Notes: generated by a model from the letters alone, not told the origin. A DNA stretch of 5,649 nt from Clostridiales bacterium UBA1381 (GCA_002305435.1 DBQZ01000048.1:21897-27545), one strand, 5' to 3'; positions 1-5,649 are shown, numbered from the stretch's first letter. Program-made: numbers and translations.

Positions 1-192
1 ATGAATGCTGAGGGCATAGTTGCAGAGCCTGAGGAAGTAGAGGCTGACCTTGTAGATATGTCCAAGAAGTACAACATGGAGCTTGACAAGCTCAAGGAGC
101 TTTTGAGCGATACGGAGATGGAAAATATCAAGAAGGATCTGGCAATAAATAAGACAATAACTATGCTTGTAAACAACGCTGTTGTAAAATAA
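1..192 (+). CDS. tig: Trigger factor, C-terminal fragment (5' end outside window)
   Basis: These are the last 63 codons of a gene that almost certainly begins upstream. The first ATG falls on base 1 and is best read as an internal Met, since trigger factors are about 430 residues long. The visible part is highly charged and helical: an acidic stretch (EPEEVEADL, about residues 9-17), then KKYNMELDKLKELL and a closing helix ending NKTITMLVNNAVVK. This matches the C-terminal helical 'arms' domain of trigger factor, usually read as 'Y-x-M-E-x-x-K-I/L-K' followed by 'L..KA...L...A'. The N-terminal ribosome-binding and PPIase domains are not in view. Trigger factor is a ribosome-associated chaperone that shields nascent chains. 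Its position 54 nt upstream of clpP supports the call, because tig-clpP-clpX is a widespread order. No terminator is visible between tig and clpP. The identification rests on a short fragment plus context. Confidence 0.86.
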   Translation: MNAEGIVAEPEEVEADLVDMSKKYNMELDKLKELLSDTEMENIKKDLAINKTITMLVNNAVVK

Positions 193-246
193 GCATTATT
201 GCCGGCGGTTTTCATCTCCCCGAAATAGTGAAAGGATGAATTAAGT

Positions 247-840
247 ATGAGTTTAGTGCCAATGGTAGTAGAACAGACGAACAGAGGCGAGCGTTCGTAC
301 GATATTTTCTCGCGCCTTTTGGAGGACAGGATAATAATCCTCAGCGAGGAAGTAAACGACGCTACGGCAAGTCTCGTCGTTGCTCAGATGCTGTATCTGG
401 AAGCTAAGGATCCGGACAAGGATATTCAGCTGTATATAAACAGCCCCGGCGGTTCGGTTACGGCAGGAATGGCTATATATGACACAATGCAGTTCATACG
501 CTGCGACGTATCTACGATATGTATAGGAATGGCTGCCAGCATGGGCGCATTTCTGCTTGCGGCAGGAGCTAAGGGCAAGAGATATGCTCTTCCCAACAGT
601 GAAATAATGATACACCAGCCGCTCGGAGGTATGCAGGGTCAGACCACTGATATAAAAATACACGTTGACAGAATGGTCAAGATAAAGGAAAACTTGAACC
701 GCATACTCAGCGAAAGAACCGGTCAGCCTTATGATCAGGTAGTAGCAGATACGGAGCGTGATAATTTCATGTCGGCCGAAAAGGCAAAGGCATACGGCCT
801 GATAGATGATGTTATCACCTCGAAAGTTCAGGAGAAATAA
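247..840 (+). CDS. clpP: ATP-dependent Clp protease proteolytic subunit ClpP
   Basis: This is a complete 197-residue ClpP, the same length as the Bacillus subtilis protein. It is a serine peptidase that forms a double-heptamer barrel in the cytosol and degrades polypeptides fed in by ClpX or another Clp ATPase. The catalytic triad is visible: Ser98 in GMAASMGA (94-101), His123 in MIHQPLGG (121-128) and Asp172 in TERDNF (169-174). The strand motif YINSPGGS (63-70) and the substrate-lining Gly68-Gly69 are intact. The N-terminal segment (VVEQTNRGERSYDIFSRLL, 7-25) is the usual axial-loop and first-helix region with little or no propeptide. An AAAGGA ribosome binding site (231-236) lies 10 nt before the ATG, and an in-frame TGA at 229-231 excludes a longer start. 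Cys86 in FIRCDVST sits where many homologues have Pro or another residue, with no known consequence. The gene lies between tig and clpX, probably in one transcript. Confidence 0.98.
   Translation: MSLVPMVVEQTNRGERSYDIFSRLLEDRIIILSEEVNDATASLVVAQMLYLEAKDPDKDIQLYINSPGGSVTAGMAIYDTMQFIRCDVSTICIGMAASMGAFLLAAGAKGKRYALPNSEIMIHQPLGGMQGQTTDIKIHVDRMVKIKENLNRILSERTGQPYDQVVADTERDNFMSAEKAKAYGLIDDVITSKVQEK
830..834 (+). promoter_or_regulatory. clpX ribosome binding site inside the clpP 3' end
   Basis: AGGAG lies within the last codons of clpP (CAG GAG AAA TAA) and 13 nt before the clpX ATG, a rather long spacing. It is the only Shine-Dalgarno-like match near this start. Because ribosomes finishing clpP pass over it, it suggests translational coupling of the protease and its unfoldase. 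Confidence 0.6.
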
Positions 841-847
841 GTAATAT

Positions 848-2107
848 ATGGAAGATAGAAAGCAGAGAAGATGCAGTTTCTGCGGCAGGGGCGAGAATGA
901 AGTCGGAACGCTGATTTCGGGCAGCGGGGTATTTATATGCGACAGCTGTGTTCGCCGCTGCGATGAAATATTAGCAAGTGAACCGGCTGCAAACCGGTTA
1001 AGCCGTGGCGACCTTCCCACGCCGGAAGAGATAAAGAATTTTCTCGACCAGTACGTAATAGGGCAGGAAGCTGCAAAGAAGGTTTTAGCGGTTGCAGTGT
1101 ACAATCACTACAAGCGTATCGGCCATGCCGAAGCTGCCAACGGCGTTGAGCTGCAAAAGAGCAATATCCTGATGATAGGGCCGACAGGCTCGGGAAAGAC
1201 GTTCCTTGTGCAGAATCTGGCGAGGCTTTTAAACGTCCCCTTTGCGATAGCCGATGCAACCTCACTTACAGAGGCGGGCTACGTGGGCGAGGATGTGGAA
1301 AACATCCTTCTCAAGCTGATACAGGCTGCTGATTATGATATAGATGCCGCCGAAGAGGGGATAATCTATATAGACGAAATCGACAAGATAGCAAGAAAGT
1401 CCGAAAACACCTCGATAACCCGTGACGTAAGCGGCGAGGGTGTTCAGCAGGCGCTTTTGAAAATACTTGAGGGTACTGTAGCCTCCGTACCGCCGCAGGG
1501 CGGCAGGAAGCATCCGCAGCAGGAGTGCATACGTATAGATACGACGAATATCCTGTTTATCTGCGGAGGAGCGTTTGACGGGATAGAAAAGATTATCCAG
1601 AGCCGTATCGGCAAGAGCGGACTGGGATTCATGGCGGACGTTAAGAGCAAGCGTGAGATGAATATATCCGAGCTTCTGGCTGAGCTGACGCCGCAGGATT
1701 TGTTGAAATTCGGTTTAATACCGGAATTTGTCGGACGTTTGCCGGTGTTTGCAAAGATAGACCAGCTTGACCGTGATACGCTCGTGCGGATACTTACAGA
1801 GCCGAAAAATTCGCTTATAAGCCAGTATACGGCGCTTATTGCTATGGACAATGCAGAGCTGAAGTTTGACCGTGACGCTGTCGAGGCGATAGCTGAAAAG
1901 GCGATCGAGCGTGGCACTGGCGCCAGAGGTTTAAAGGCGATTATCGAGGAAAGTATCCTTGATGTAATGTATCACATACCGTCCGATAAAACAGTACGCA
2001 AGGTAATTATTCATAAAAACTGCGTGACAGACGGAGCCCAGCCGGAGATTATCCGTGATGAGCCGAAAGACCTGTCGGAGCAGCTAAAATTGGAAGAAAC
2101 AGGCTGA
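848..2107 (+). CDS. clpX: ATP-dependent Clp protease ATP-binding subunit ClpX
   Basis: This is a complete 419-residue AAA+ unfoldase that recognises substrates, unfolds them by ATP hydrolysis and threads them into ClpP. The domain order is canonical. The N-terminal zinc-binding domain has Cys9, Cys12, Cys31 and Cys34 (C-x2-C-x18-C-x2-C). Walker A is GPTGSGKT (111-118) and the pore-1 loop is GYVGED (144-149). Walker B is IIYIDEID (172-179), with Asp176 and Glu177. The RDVSGEGVQQALLKILEGT segment spans 192-210 and the RKH pore loop is 220-222. The arginine finger lies in GLIPEFVGRLP (Arg297), and sensor-2 GAR is 358-360. The ClpP-docking tripeptide, IGF in E. coli and B. subtilis, reads LGF here (259-261). 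An in-frame TAA at 842-844 makes ATG 848 the first possible start. The gene follows clpP by 7 nt and is closed by the hairpin at 2115-2159. The C-terminal tail is acidic, as is common. Confidence 0.98.
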   Translation: MEDRKQRRCSFCGRGENEVGTLISGSGVFICDSCVRRCDEILASEPAANRLSRGDLPTPEEIKNFLDQYVIGQEAAKKVLAVAVYNHYKRIGHAEAANGVELQKSNILMIGPTGSGKTFLVQNLARLLNVPFAIADATSLTEAGYVGEDVENILLKLIQAADYDIDAAEEGIIYIDEIDKIARKSENTSITRDVSGEGVQQALLKILEGTVASVPPQGGRKHPQQECIRIDTTNILFICGGAFDGIEKIIQSRIGKSGLGFMADVKSKREMNISELLAELTPQDLLKFGLIPEFVGRLPVFAKIDQLDRDTLVRILTEPKNSLISQYTALIAMDNAELKFDRDAVEAIAEKAIERGTGARGLKAIIEESILDVMYHIPSDKTVRKVIIHKNCVTDGAQPEIIRDEPKDLSEQLKLEETG

Positions 2108-2114
2108 TTTGAAT

Positions 2115-2159
2115 GGGCTGCCGCAGTGAAGCATGGCTTTATTTGCGGCGGCCTTTTTT
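2115..2159 (+). terminator. Intrinsic-terminator-like hairpin between clpX and lysA
   Basis: The left arm GGGCTGCCGCA (2115-2125) pairs over all 11 positions with TGCGGCGGCCT (2144-2154), using two G-U wobbles. A run of six T follows (2154-2159). The 18-nt apex can fold further (AAGC 2129-2132 with GCTT 2136-2139). It begins 8 nt after the clpX stop and fits the end of the tig-clpP-clpX transcript. Because lysA starts only 26 nt past the T-run, partial read-through or attenuation into lysA is also possible. Confidence 0.85.
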
Positions 2160-2174
2160 AAGCGATAAACGAAT

Positions 2175-2180
2175 GGAGGA
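2175..2180 (+). promoter_or_regulatory. lysA ribosome binding site
   Basis: GGAGGA ends 5 nt before ATG 2186. It is a near-consensus Shine-Dalgarno sequence and fixes the lysA start. An in-frame TAA at 2159-2161 precludes any start further upstream. Confidence 0.85.
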
Positions 2181-2185
2181 AGATA

Positions 2186-3484
2186 ATGGTATCAGATTGC
2201 TTATCAATAAACGAGAAAAACCACTTGACAATAGGTAAACACGATACGATAGAGTTGGCGGAAAAGTTTGGCACCCCGCTTTATGTGATGGATGAGGATC
2301 TCATTCGTCAGAACTGCCGCACGTATAAAAACGCCCTTGATAAATACTATGACGGCAGGGGCTTAATACTGTATGCCAGCAAGGCTTTTTGCAGTCTCTA
2401 TATCTGCCGTGTGGCAGCCGAAGAGGGGATGGGACTTGACGTTGTCTCAGGCGGCGAGTTGTATACAGCCCTAAAAGCCGGCTTTCCGATGGAGAGGGTT
2501 TATTTCCATGGAAATAACAAGACCGAGGAAGAGCTTATTATGGCAGTCGAAAACGGCGTAGGCCATATCGTTGTTGACAACATCTATGAGCTCGAAGCTC
2601 TTGACCGAATAGCCGGTGAGCGTGGAGTTGTGCAGAAAATAATGTTCCGCATAAAGCCGGGCATAGACGCACATACCCATAATTTCATCCGCACCGGGCA
2701 GATAGATTCAAAATTTGGCGTGGCTTTGGAAAACGGGGAAGCGTTTGAAATATATGAAAAAGCTCATGCAATGAAAAATGTAAATCCTGACGGCGTTCAC
2801 TGCCACATCGGTTCGCAGATATTTGATATAGAACCGTTTTGTCAGGCAGCGGAGGTTATGATGAACTTCATCGGCGACCTTAAGGACAAGCTCGGTCTGG
2901 AGGTTGAACAGCTGAATTTGGGCGGCGGTTTCGGCATACAGTATACGGAGCATGACGATCCCGTGCCTTATGACGAGTACATCCGCCACGTTCGTGAGGT
3001 TGTACACGATACAGCCGAAAAACGTGGTGTAAAGCTGCCGTTTATCGTAATGGAGCCGGGACGTTCGATAGTAGCGCCCGCAGGTATAACACTCTACACC
3101 GTGGGCGGGGTTAAGGATATAAAAGGGGTACGCAAGTACGTTTCAGTGGACGGCGGTATGGGCGATAACCCACGCTATATAATGTACCAGTCCGAATATA
3201 CGGCTGTTGTGGCAAACCGTGCAGAGGGCGATAAAAAGGAAAAGGTGACGATTGCCGGCAAATGCTGTGAATCGGGAGACATTCTCCTAAAGGATGCAGT
3301 GCTGCCTGAAATAAAGGTCGGCGATACTCTGGCGGTGCTGGCGACAGGCGCATATAATTATTCTATGGCGAGCAACTATAACCGTATCCCCCGTCCGGCA
3401 GTGGTGGCGGTTTGCGGTGACGAGGCAAAGATAGTGGTAAAGCGGGAATCGTATGAAGATTTGATACAGAATGATCTGATATAA
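2186..3484 (+). CDS. lysA: Diaminopimelate decarboxylase (lysine biosynthesis)
   Basis: This 432-residue, PLP-dependent, fold-type III decarboxylase converts meso-diaminopimelate to L-lysine, the last step of the DAP pathway. DAP is also a peptidoglycan precursor, so the enzyme draws on a branch-point metabolite. The N-terminal alanine-racemase-like barrel carries the PLP Schiff-base lysine in YASKA (Lys66), HGNNK (108-112), HCHIGSQ (205-211) and the phosphate-binding loop LNLGGGFG (243-250). EPGRS (290-294) follows. The C-terminal beta domain supplies the partner-subunit residues: CESGD (361-365, Cys361), GAYNYSMASNYN (388-399, Tyr390) and the closing PRP (402-404). CESGD with GAY-x-x-SMASNYN is the usual LysA signature and argues against the ornithine/arginine or carboxynorspermidine decarboxylase branches. 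Length is normal for the family. No lysine riboswitch fits in the 78-nt upstream gap. The gene is followed by two terminator hairpins. Confidence 0.96.
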   Translation: MVSDCLSINEKNHLTIGKHDTIELAEKFGTPLYVMDEDLIRQNCRTYKNALDKYYDGRGLILYASKAFCSLYICRVAAEEGMGLDVVSGGELYTALKAGFPMERVYFHGNNKTEEELIMAVENGVGHIVVDNIYELEALDRIAGERGVVQKIMFRIKPGIDAHTHNFIRTGQIDSKFGVALENGEAFEIYEKAHAMKNVNPDGVHCHIGSQIFDIEPFCQAAEVMMNFIGDLKDKLGLEVEQLNLGGGFGIQYTEHDDPVPYDEYIRHVREVVHDTAEKRGVKLPFIVMEPGRSIVAPAGITLYTVGGVKDIKGVRKYVSVDGGMGDNPRYIMYQSEYTAVVANRAEGDKKEKVTIAGKCCESGDILLKDAVLPEIKVGDTLAVLATGAYNYSMASNYNRIPRPAVVAVCGDEAKIVVKRESYEDLIQNDLI

Positions 3485-3522
3485 GACAAACCGGCGTCAC
3501 AATCCTGACGCCGGTTTTGTCT
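3484..3522 (+). terminator. lysA terminator hairpin
   Basis: A 12-bp perfect stem (3488-3499 with 3506-3517) carries a 6-nt loop, CAATCC. After a one-base bulge (T3518) the helix continues for 4 bp (3484-3487 with 3519-3522). It begins at the last base of the lysA stop codon. The only T-run is TTTT (3515-3518), mostly within the stem, so on its own this may be an imperfect terminator or a 3'-end stabilising hairpin. The hairpin just downstream has the better T-tract. Confidence 0.75.
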
Positions 3523-3529
3523 GCCGTAA

Positions 3530-3564
3530 CAAAAAAATCAGGCCGAGAAAGCCTGATTTTTTTG
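3530..3564. terminator. Bidirectional intrinsic terminator between lysA and the convergent nfn operon
   Basis: ATCAGGC (3537-3543) pairs with GCCTGAT (3551-3557) around a 7-nt loop, CGAGAAA. The stem is flanked by seven A on the left (3531-3537) and seven T on the right (3557-3563), which pair with each other. Read on either strand it is a GC-containing stem followed by a run of T, so it can end both lysA (+) and the minus-strand operon. It stops 3 nt short of the minus-strand stop codon at 3568-3570. Confidence 0.9.
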
Positions 3565-3567
3565 TAT

Positions 3568-4953
3568 TTACTTGCTTAATTCCTCATCTATTGCCTTGGC
3601 GGCAGCCTTTCCGGCGCCCATAGCGAGGATTACCGTAGCGGCTCCTGTTACAACGTCGCCGCCGGCGTATACGTGTTCACGGGAGGTTTTGCCTGTTTCT
3701 TCGTCTGCTACTATGCAGCCGCGGCGGTTTGTTTCAAGGCCTTTGGTTGTCTGCTTGATAAGCGGGTTTGGAGTCTGACCTATGGCTACGACTACCGTGT
3801 CAACATCCATTGTATGCTCAGAACCCTCGATTTTTACCGGACGGCGTCTGCCGCTTTCATCCGGTTCGCCAAGCTCCATGTTGACAACTTCCATGCCGAC
3901 TACCCAGCCCTCATCGTTGCCGAGCATCTTTGTGGGATTGGTGAGAAGCTTAAACTCTATGCCCTCTTCCTCTGCGTGAGCAACCTCTTCAGCTCTTGCG
4001 GGAAGCTCTTCTCTGCCTCTGCGGTATACGATGTAGACATTTTCCGCACCGAGACGCTTTGCACAGCGTGCTGCGTCCATAGCAACGTTACCGCCGCCGA
4101 GAACGGCGACATTTTTTCCTATATATACGGGAGTATCATATTCGGGGAATTTATATCCCTTCATCAAATTTATTCTTGTAAGGAATTCGTTGGATGAATA
4201 TACGCCGTTTAATATCTCTCCCTCAATACCCATGAATGACGGCAGACCGGCACCTGAGCCGATATATACGGCATCATAGCTTTCCAAAAGCTCATCAACA
4301 AGAATGGTCTTGCCTATAATAACGTTCGTTTCAATATCAACGCCCATAGCCTTAAGGTTTGCGATTTCCTTTTGCACAATATCCTTGGGCAGACGGAATT
4401 CCGGTATACCGTACATCAGCACGCCGCCGGCTGTGTGGAATGCCTCGTATATTGTAACCTCATATCCGAGCTTTGCTAAATCACCGGCTGCTGTAAGACC
4501 GGAGGGGCCTGAGCCTACAACGGCTACACGCTTGCCGTTATGAGCGGGAACCTCTATAGTTTCCTCAACGTTTGCCATGTGCCAGTCGGCAACGAAACGT
4601 TCCAGTCGGCCGATTGCAACGCTTTCGCCCTTAATACCACGGACGCACTTTGATTCGCACTGCTTTTCCTGAGGGCAAACACGGCCGCAGACAGCGGGCA
4701 GGGCGTTTGTCTCTTTTATTTTCTGGTATGCTTCTTCAAATTTACCCTCTGCCACGTAGGCAATAAAGTCGGGTATTTTTACGCTTACCGGACACCCCTG
4801 CATACAGGGCTTATGCTTGCAGTGAAGGCAGCGCTGTGCCTCGTCCATTGCCGTTTCGGCTGTATAGCCGGTAGTTACTTCCAGGAAGTTTTTGTTACGG
4901 ACATTGGGACACTGTTCCGGCATGGGGTTTTTTGTTAAAGACATATTAGGCAT
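3568..4953 (-). CDS. nfnL: NfnL-type FAD/[4Fe-4S] subunit of NADH-dependent ferredoxin:NADP+ oxidoreductase (NADPH-dependent glutamate synthase small-chain family)
   Basis: This is a complete 461-residue flavoprotein of the GltD/NfnL family, often catalogued as gltA, 'NADPH-dependent glutamate synthase'. The N-terminal iron-sulfur domain has Cys42, 45, 50 and 54, then Cys89, 93, 99 and 103. By analogy with dihydropyrimidine dehydrogenase, Glu118 in IGRLERF is expected to complete one [4Fe-4S] cluster. The FAD-binding Rossmann motif is VVGSGPSGL (145-153), followed by YGIPEFRLPK (181-190). The NADP(H)-binding Rossmann motif is VLGGGNVAMD (284-293), with an RRGREELPAR segment (311-320). The C-terminal FAD motif is YAGGD (429-433). 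The NfnS-like gene directly upstream with a one-base overlap, and the absence of a large glutamate synthase gene in view, favour NfnSL over glutamate synthase. The enzyme couples NADH and reduced ferredoxin to NADP+ reduction in the cytosol. The start is supported by a strong ribosome binding site 6 nt upstream; Met4 is the less likely alternative. Confidence 0.9.
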   Translation of the reverse strand: MPNMSLTKNPMPEQCPNVRNKNFLEVTTGYTAETAMDEAQRCLHCKHKPCMQGCPVSVKIPDFIAYVAEGKFEEAYQKIKETNALPAVCGRVCPQEKQCESKCVRGIKGESVAIGRLERFVADWHMANVEETIEVPAHNGKRVAVVGSGPSGLTAAGDLAKLGYEVTIYEAFHTAGGVLMYGIPEFRLPKDIVQKEIANLKAMGVDIETNVIIGKTILVDELLESYDAVYIGSGAGLPSFMGIEGEILNGVYSSNEFLTRINLMKGYKFPEYDTPVYIGKNVAVLGGGNVAMDAARCAKRLGAENVYIVYRRGREELPARAEEVAHAEEEGIEFKLLTNPTKMLGNDEGWVVGMEVVNMELGEPDESGRRRPVKIEGSEHTMDVDTVVVAIGQTPNPLIKQTTKGLETNRRGCIVADEETGKTSREHVYAGGDVVTGAATVILAMGAGKAAAKAIDEELSK

Positions 4954-5649
4954 TATTTTCCCCTCCCTATTCTGCAGTGTCCTTCCTCGCAGGAACGCTG
5001 CTCATACGATTTAAACATACGCTGACGGTTTAATGCTGACTGCCAGTCTATCTTGTGGCCGTCAAAATCCGGGCCGTCTACGCAGGCAAATTTCGGCTGG
5101 CCGTCCACGATAACACGGCAGCCGCCGCACATTCCGGTACCGTCTATCATGACCGGGTTCATGCTGACAGTGGTCGGCGTGTCGTATTCTTTTGTAAGCG
5201 TACAGACAGCACGCATCATTACAAGCGGGCCGATTGCTATAACCTCGTCGAACTTTTCGCCCGCTTCAAACAATTCCTTGAGACGGTCGGTAACAAAGCC
5301 CTTAACGCCGTTTGAGCCGTCGTCGGTCGTTATGATAAGGCGGTTTGACACCTTCTCAAGCTCGTCCTTAAGGATGATGAGATCCTTATCACGAAAGCCC
5401 GTTATAACCGTTACATCAGCCCCTAAAGCGTGCAGCTTTTTAGCCTGCGGATATGCGATAGCCGTACCGAGTCCTCCGCCGATAACAGCCACCTTCTTTA
5501 AGCCGTCAAGCGGGGTGGGCTGACCGAGAGGGCCTGCGAAGTCGGAGATATAGTCTCCCGTTTCAAGCTTTGCGAGGTCTGTGGTGGTTTTTCCTACTAT
5601 CTGGATAATAACCGTGACCGTGCCTTTTTCACGGTCGAAATCGGCAACG
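4953..5649 (-). CDS. nfnS: NfnS-type FAD/[2Fe-2S] NAD-binding subunit, 5' end outside window
   Basis: The open frame runs from the window edge to the TAA at 4955-4953, giving 231 residues without a genuine start. The GTG at 5492 is an internal Val codon, since homologous sequence continues upstream of it. About 50 residues are probably missing, judging from the usual size near 280. The visible part begins in the FAD-binding barrel (ADFDREKGTVTV, then GDYISDFAGPLG). The ferredoxin-reductase-like nucleotide domain follows (VAVIGGGLGTA from base 5492, later GPLVMMRAV). The C-terminal [2Fe-2S] motif is D-x4-C-x2-C-x11-C, then VDGPDFDGHKIDW. Related PyrK proteins have Cys where this Asp stands (5144-5142), and an Asp ligand is what I recall for NfnS. 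Databases often call such proteins 'sulfide/dihydroorotate dehydrogenase-like FAD/NAD-binding'. No pyrD is beside it. It is the NADH-oxidising partner of the downstream NfnL, where flavin bifurcation is thought to occur between the subunits. Confidence 0.88.
   Translation of the reverse strand, partial: VADFDREKGTVTVIIQIVGKTTTDLAKLETGDYISDFAGPLGQPTPLDGLKKVAVIGGGLGTAIAYPQAKKLHALGADVTVITGFRDKDLIILKDELEKVSNRLIITTDDGSNGVKGFVTDRLKELFEAGEKFDEVIAIGPLVMMRAVCTLTKEYDTPTTVSMNPVMIDGTGMCGGCRVIVDGQPKFACVDGPDFDGHKIDWQSALNRQRMFKSYEQRSCEEGHCRIGRGK
4960..4968 (-). promoter_or_regulatory. nfnL ribosome binding site within the nfnS 3' end
   Basis: On the minus strand AGGGAGGGG (4968 down to 4960) lies 6 nt before the ATG at 4953-4951. 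It overlaps the last codons of the upstream gene. With the TAATG stop/start overlap, it indicates tightly coupled translation of the two subunits. Confidence 0.8.

Noticed and set aside
199..227. Possible clpP promoter in the tig-clpP gap (TTGCCG with GAAATA 17 nt later)
   Set aside because: Both hexamers match the consensus poorly. No CIRCE inverted repeat or CtsR-type GGTCAAA repeat is present, so I cannot support a heat-shock or other promoter here.
236..244. ATG-AAT-TAA mini-frame just before clpP
   Set aside because: It is two codons plus a stop, overlapping the clpP ribosome binding site. No separate ribosome binding site supports it as a leader peptide.
981..999. Small inverted repeat AACCGG/CCGGTT in early clpX
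   Set aside because: It is a 6-bp stem with a 7-nt loop inside the coding region between the zinc domain and the AAA+ core. It has no T-run and is likely chance.
253..1104. Long (283-codon) open frame on the minus strand across clpP and clpX
   Set aside because: It lies antisense to two certain genes and crosses their junction. Its translation resembles no family I know, and it has no convincing start context. It is a by-product of codon use in the real genes.
1444..1917. 157-codon minus-strand open frame inside clpX
   Set aside because: It is fully antisense to conserved ClpX motifs, with a low-complexity Ser/Ile-rich translation typical of a shadow frame.
2225..2255. TTGACA at 2225-2230 resembling a -35 box
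   Set aside because: It is inside the lysA coding region. The nearest -10-like hexamers (TACGAT, TAGAGT) sit at spacings of 14 and 19 nt, and it would yield a transcript lacking the lysA start.
3673..4197. 174-codon plus-strand open frame inside nfnL
   Set aside because: It is antisense to the FAD/NADP-binding domains of a clear flavoprotein, and its Cys- and Phe-rich translation shows no recognisable domain.
5053..5523. 156-codon plus-strand open frame over nfnS
   Set aside because: It is antisense to the nucleotide-binding and [2Fe-2S] segments of nfnS, which are clearly under protein-level constraint.

Overview
This 5.6 kb window looks like ordinary chromosomal DNA of a Gram-positive anaerobe in the class Clostridia. 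The evidence is the tig-clpP-clpX gene order, a ClpP that shares length and catalytic residue numbering with the Bacillus type, strong GGAGG-type ribosome binding sites, an electron-bifurcating NfnSL-type flavoenzyme pair, and heavy use of the ATA isoleucine codon (14 of 18 Ile codons in clpP). A Ruminococcaceae/Oscillospiraceae-like gut or rumen Clostridium relative fits best, but this placement is inference.

The left part (1-2107, + strand) is a protein quality-control cluster: the 3' end of the trigger factor gene (tig), then clpP (247-840) and clpX (848-2107). Trigger factor meets nascent chains at the ribosome exit, ClpX unfolds tagged or damaged proteins, and ClpP degrades them. clpP and clpX are 7 nt apart, with the clpX ribosome binding site inside the clpP 3' end. 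A strong intrinsic-terminator-like hairpin (2115-2159) closes the cluster.

Next comes lysA (2186-3484, +), diaminopimelate decarboxylase, the last step of lysine synthesis. Its ATG lies only 26 nt past the terminator T-tract, with no recognisable promoter or lysine riboswitch between, so how it is transcribed is the main open question in the window.

The intergenic region 3485-3567 carries two adjacent hairpins, the second a symmetrical A-tract/T-tract bidirectional terminator separating lysA from genes converging on the other strand.

The right part (3568-5649, - strand) is a two-gene operon. The upstream gene (5' end beyond the window) is an NfnS-like FAD/[2Fe-2S] subunit, and the downstream one (3568-4953) is an NfnL-like FAD/two-[4Fe-4S] subunit. 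They overlap by one base (TAATG). Together they would form NADH-dependent reduced ferredoxin:NADP+ oxidoreductase, linking ferredoxin, NADH and NADPH pools in an anaerobe. Cluster-ligand positions, including a predicted Asp and a predicted Glu ligand, fit this assignment.

There is no gene-free stretch over 300 bases, no RNA gene, no mobile element and no CRISPR array. I do not see a previously undescribed system here; the genes are recognisable core metabolism and housekeeping.
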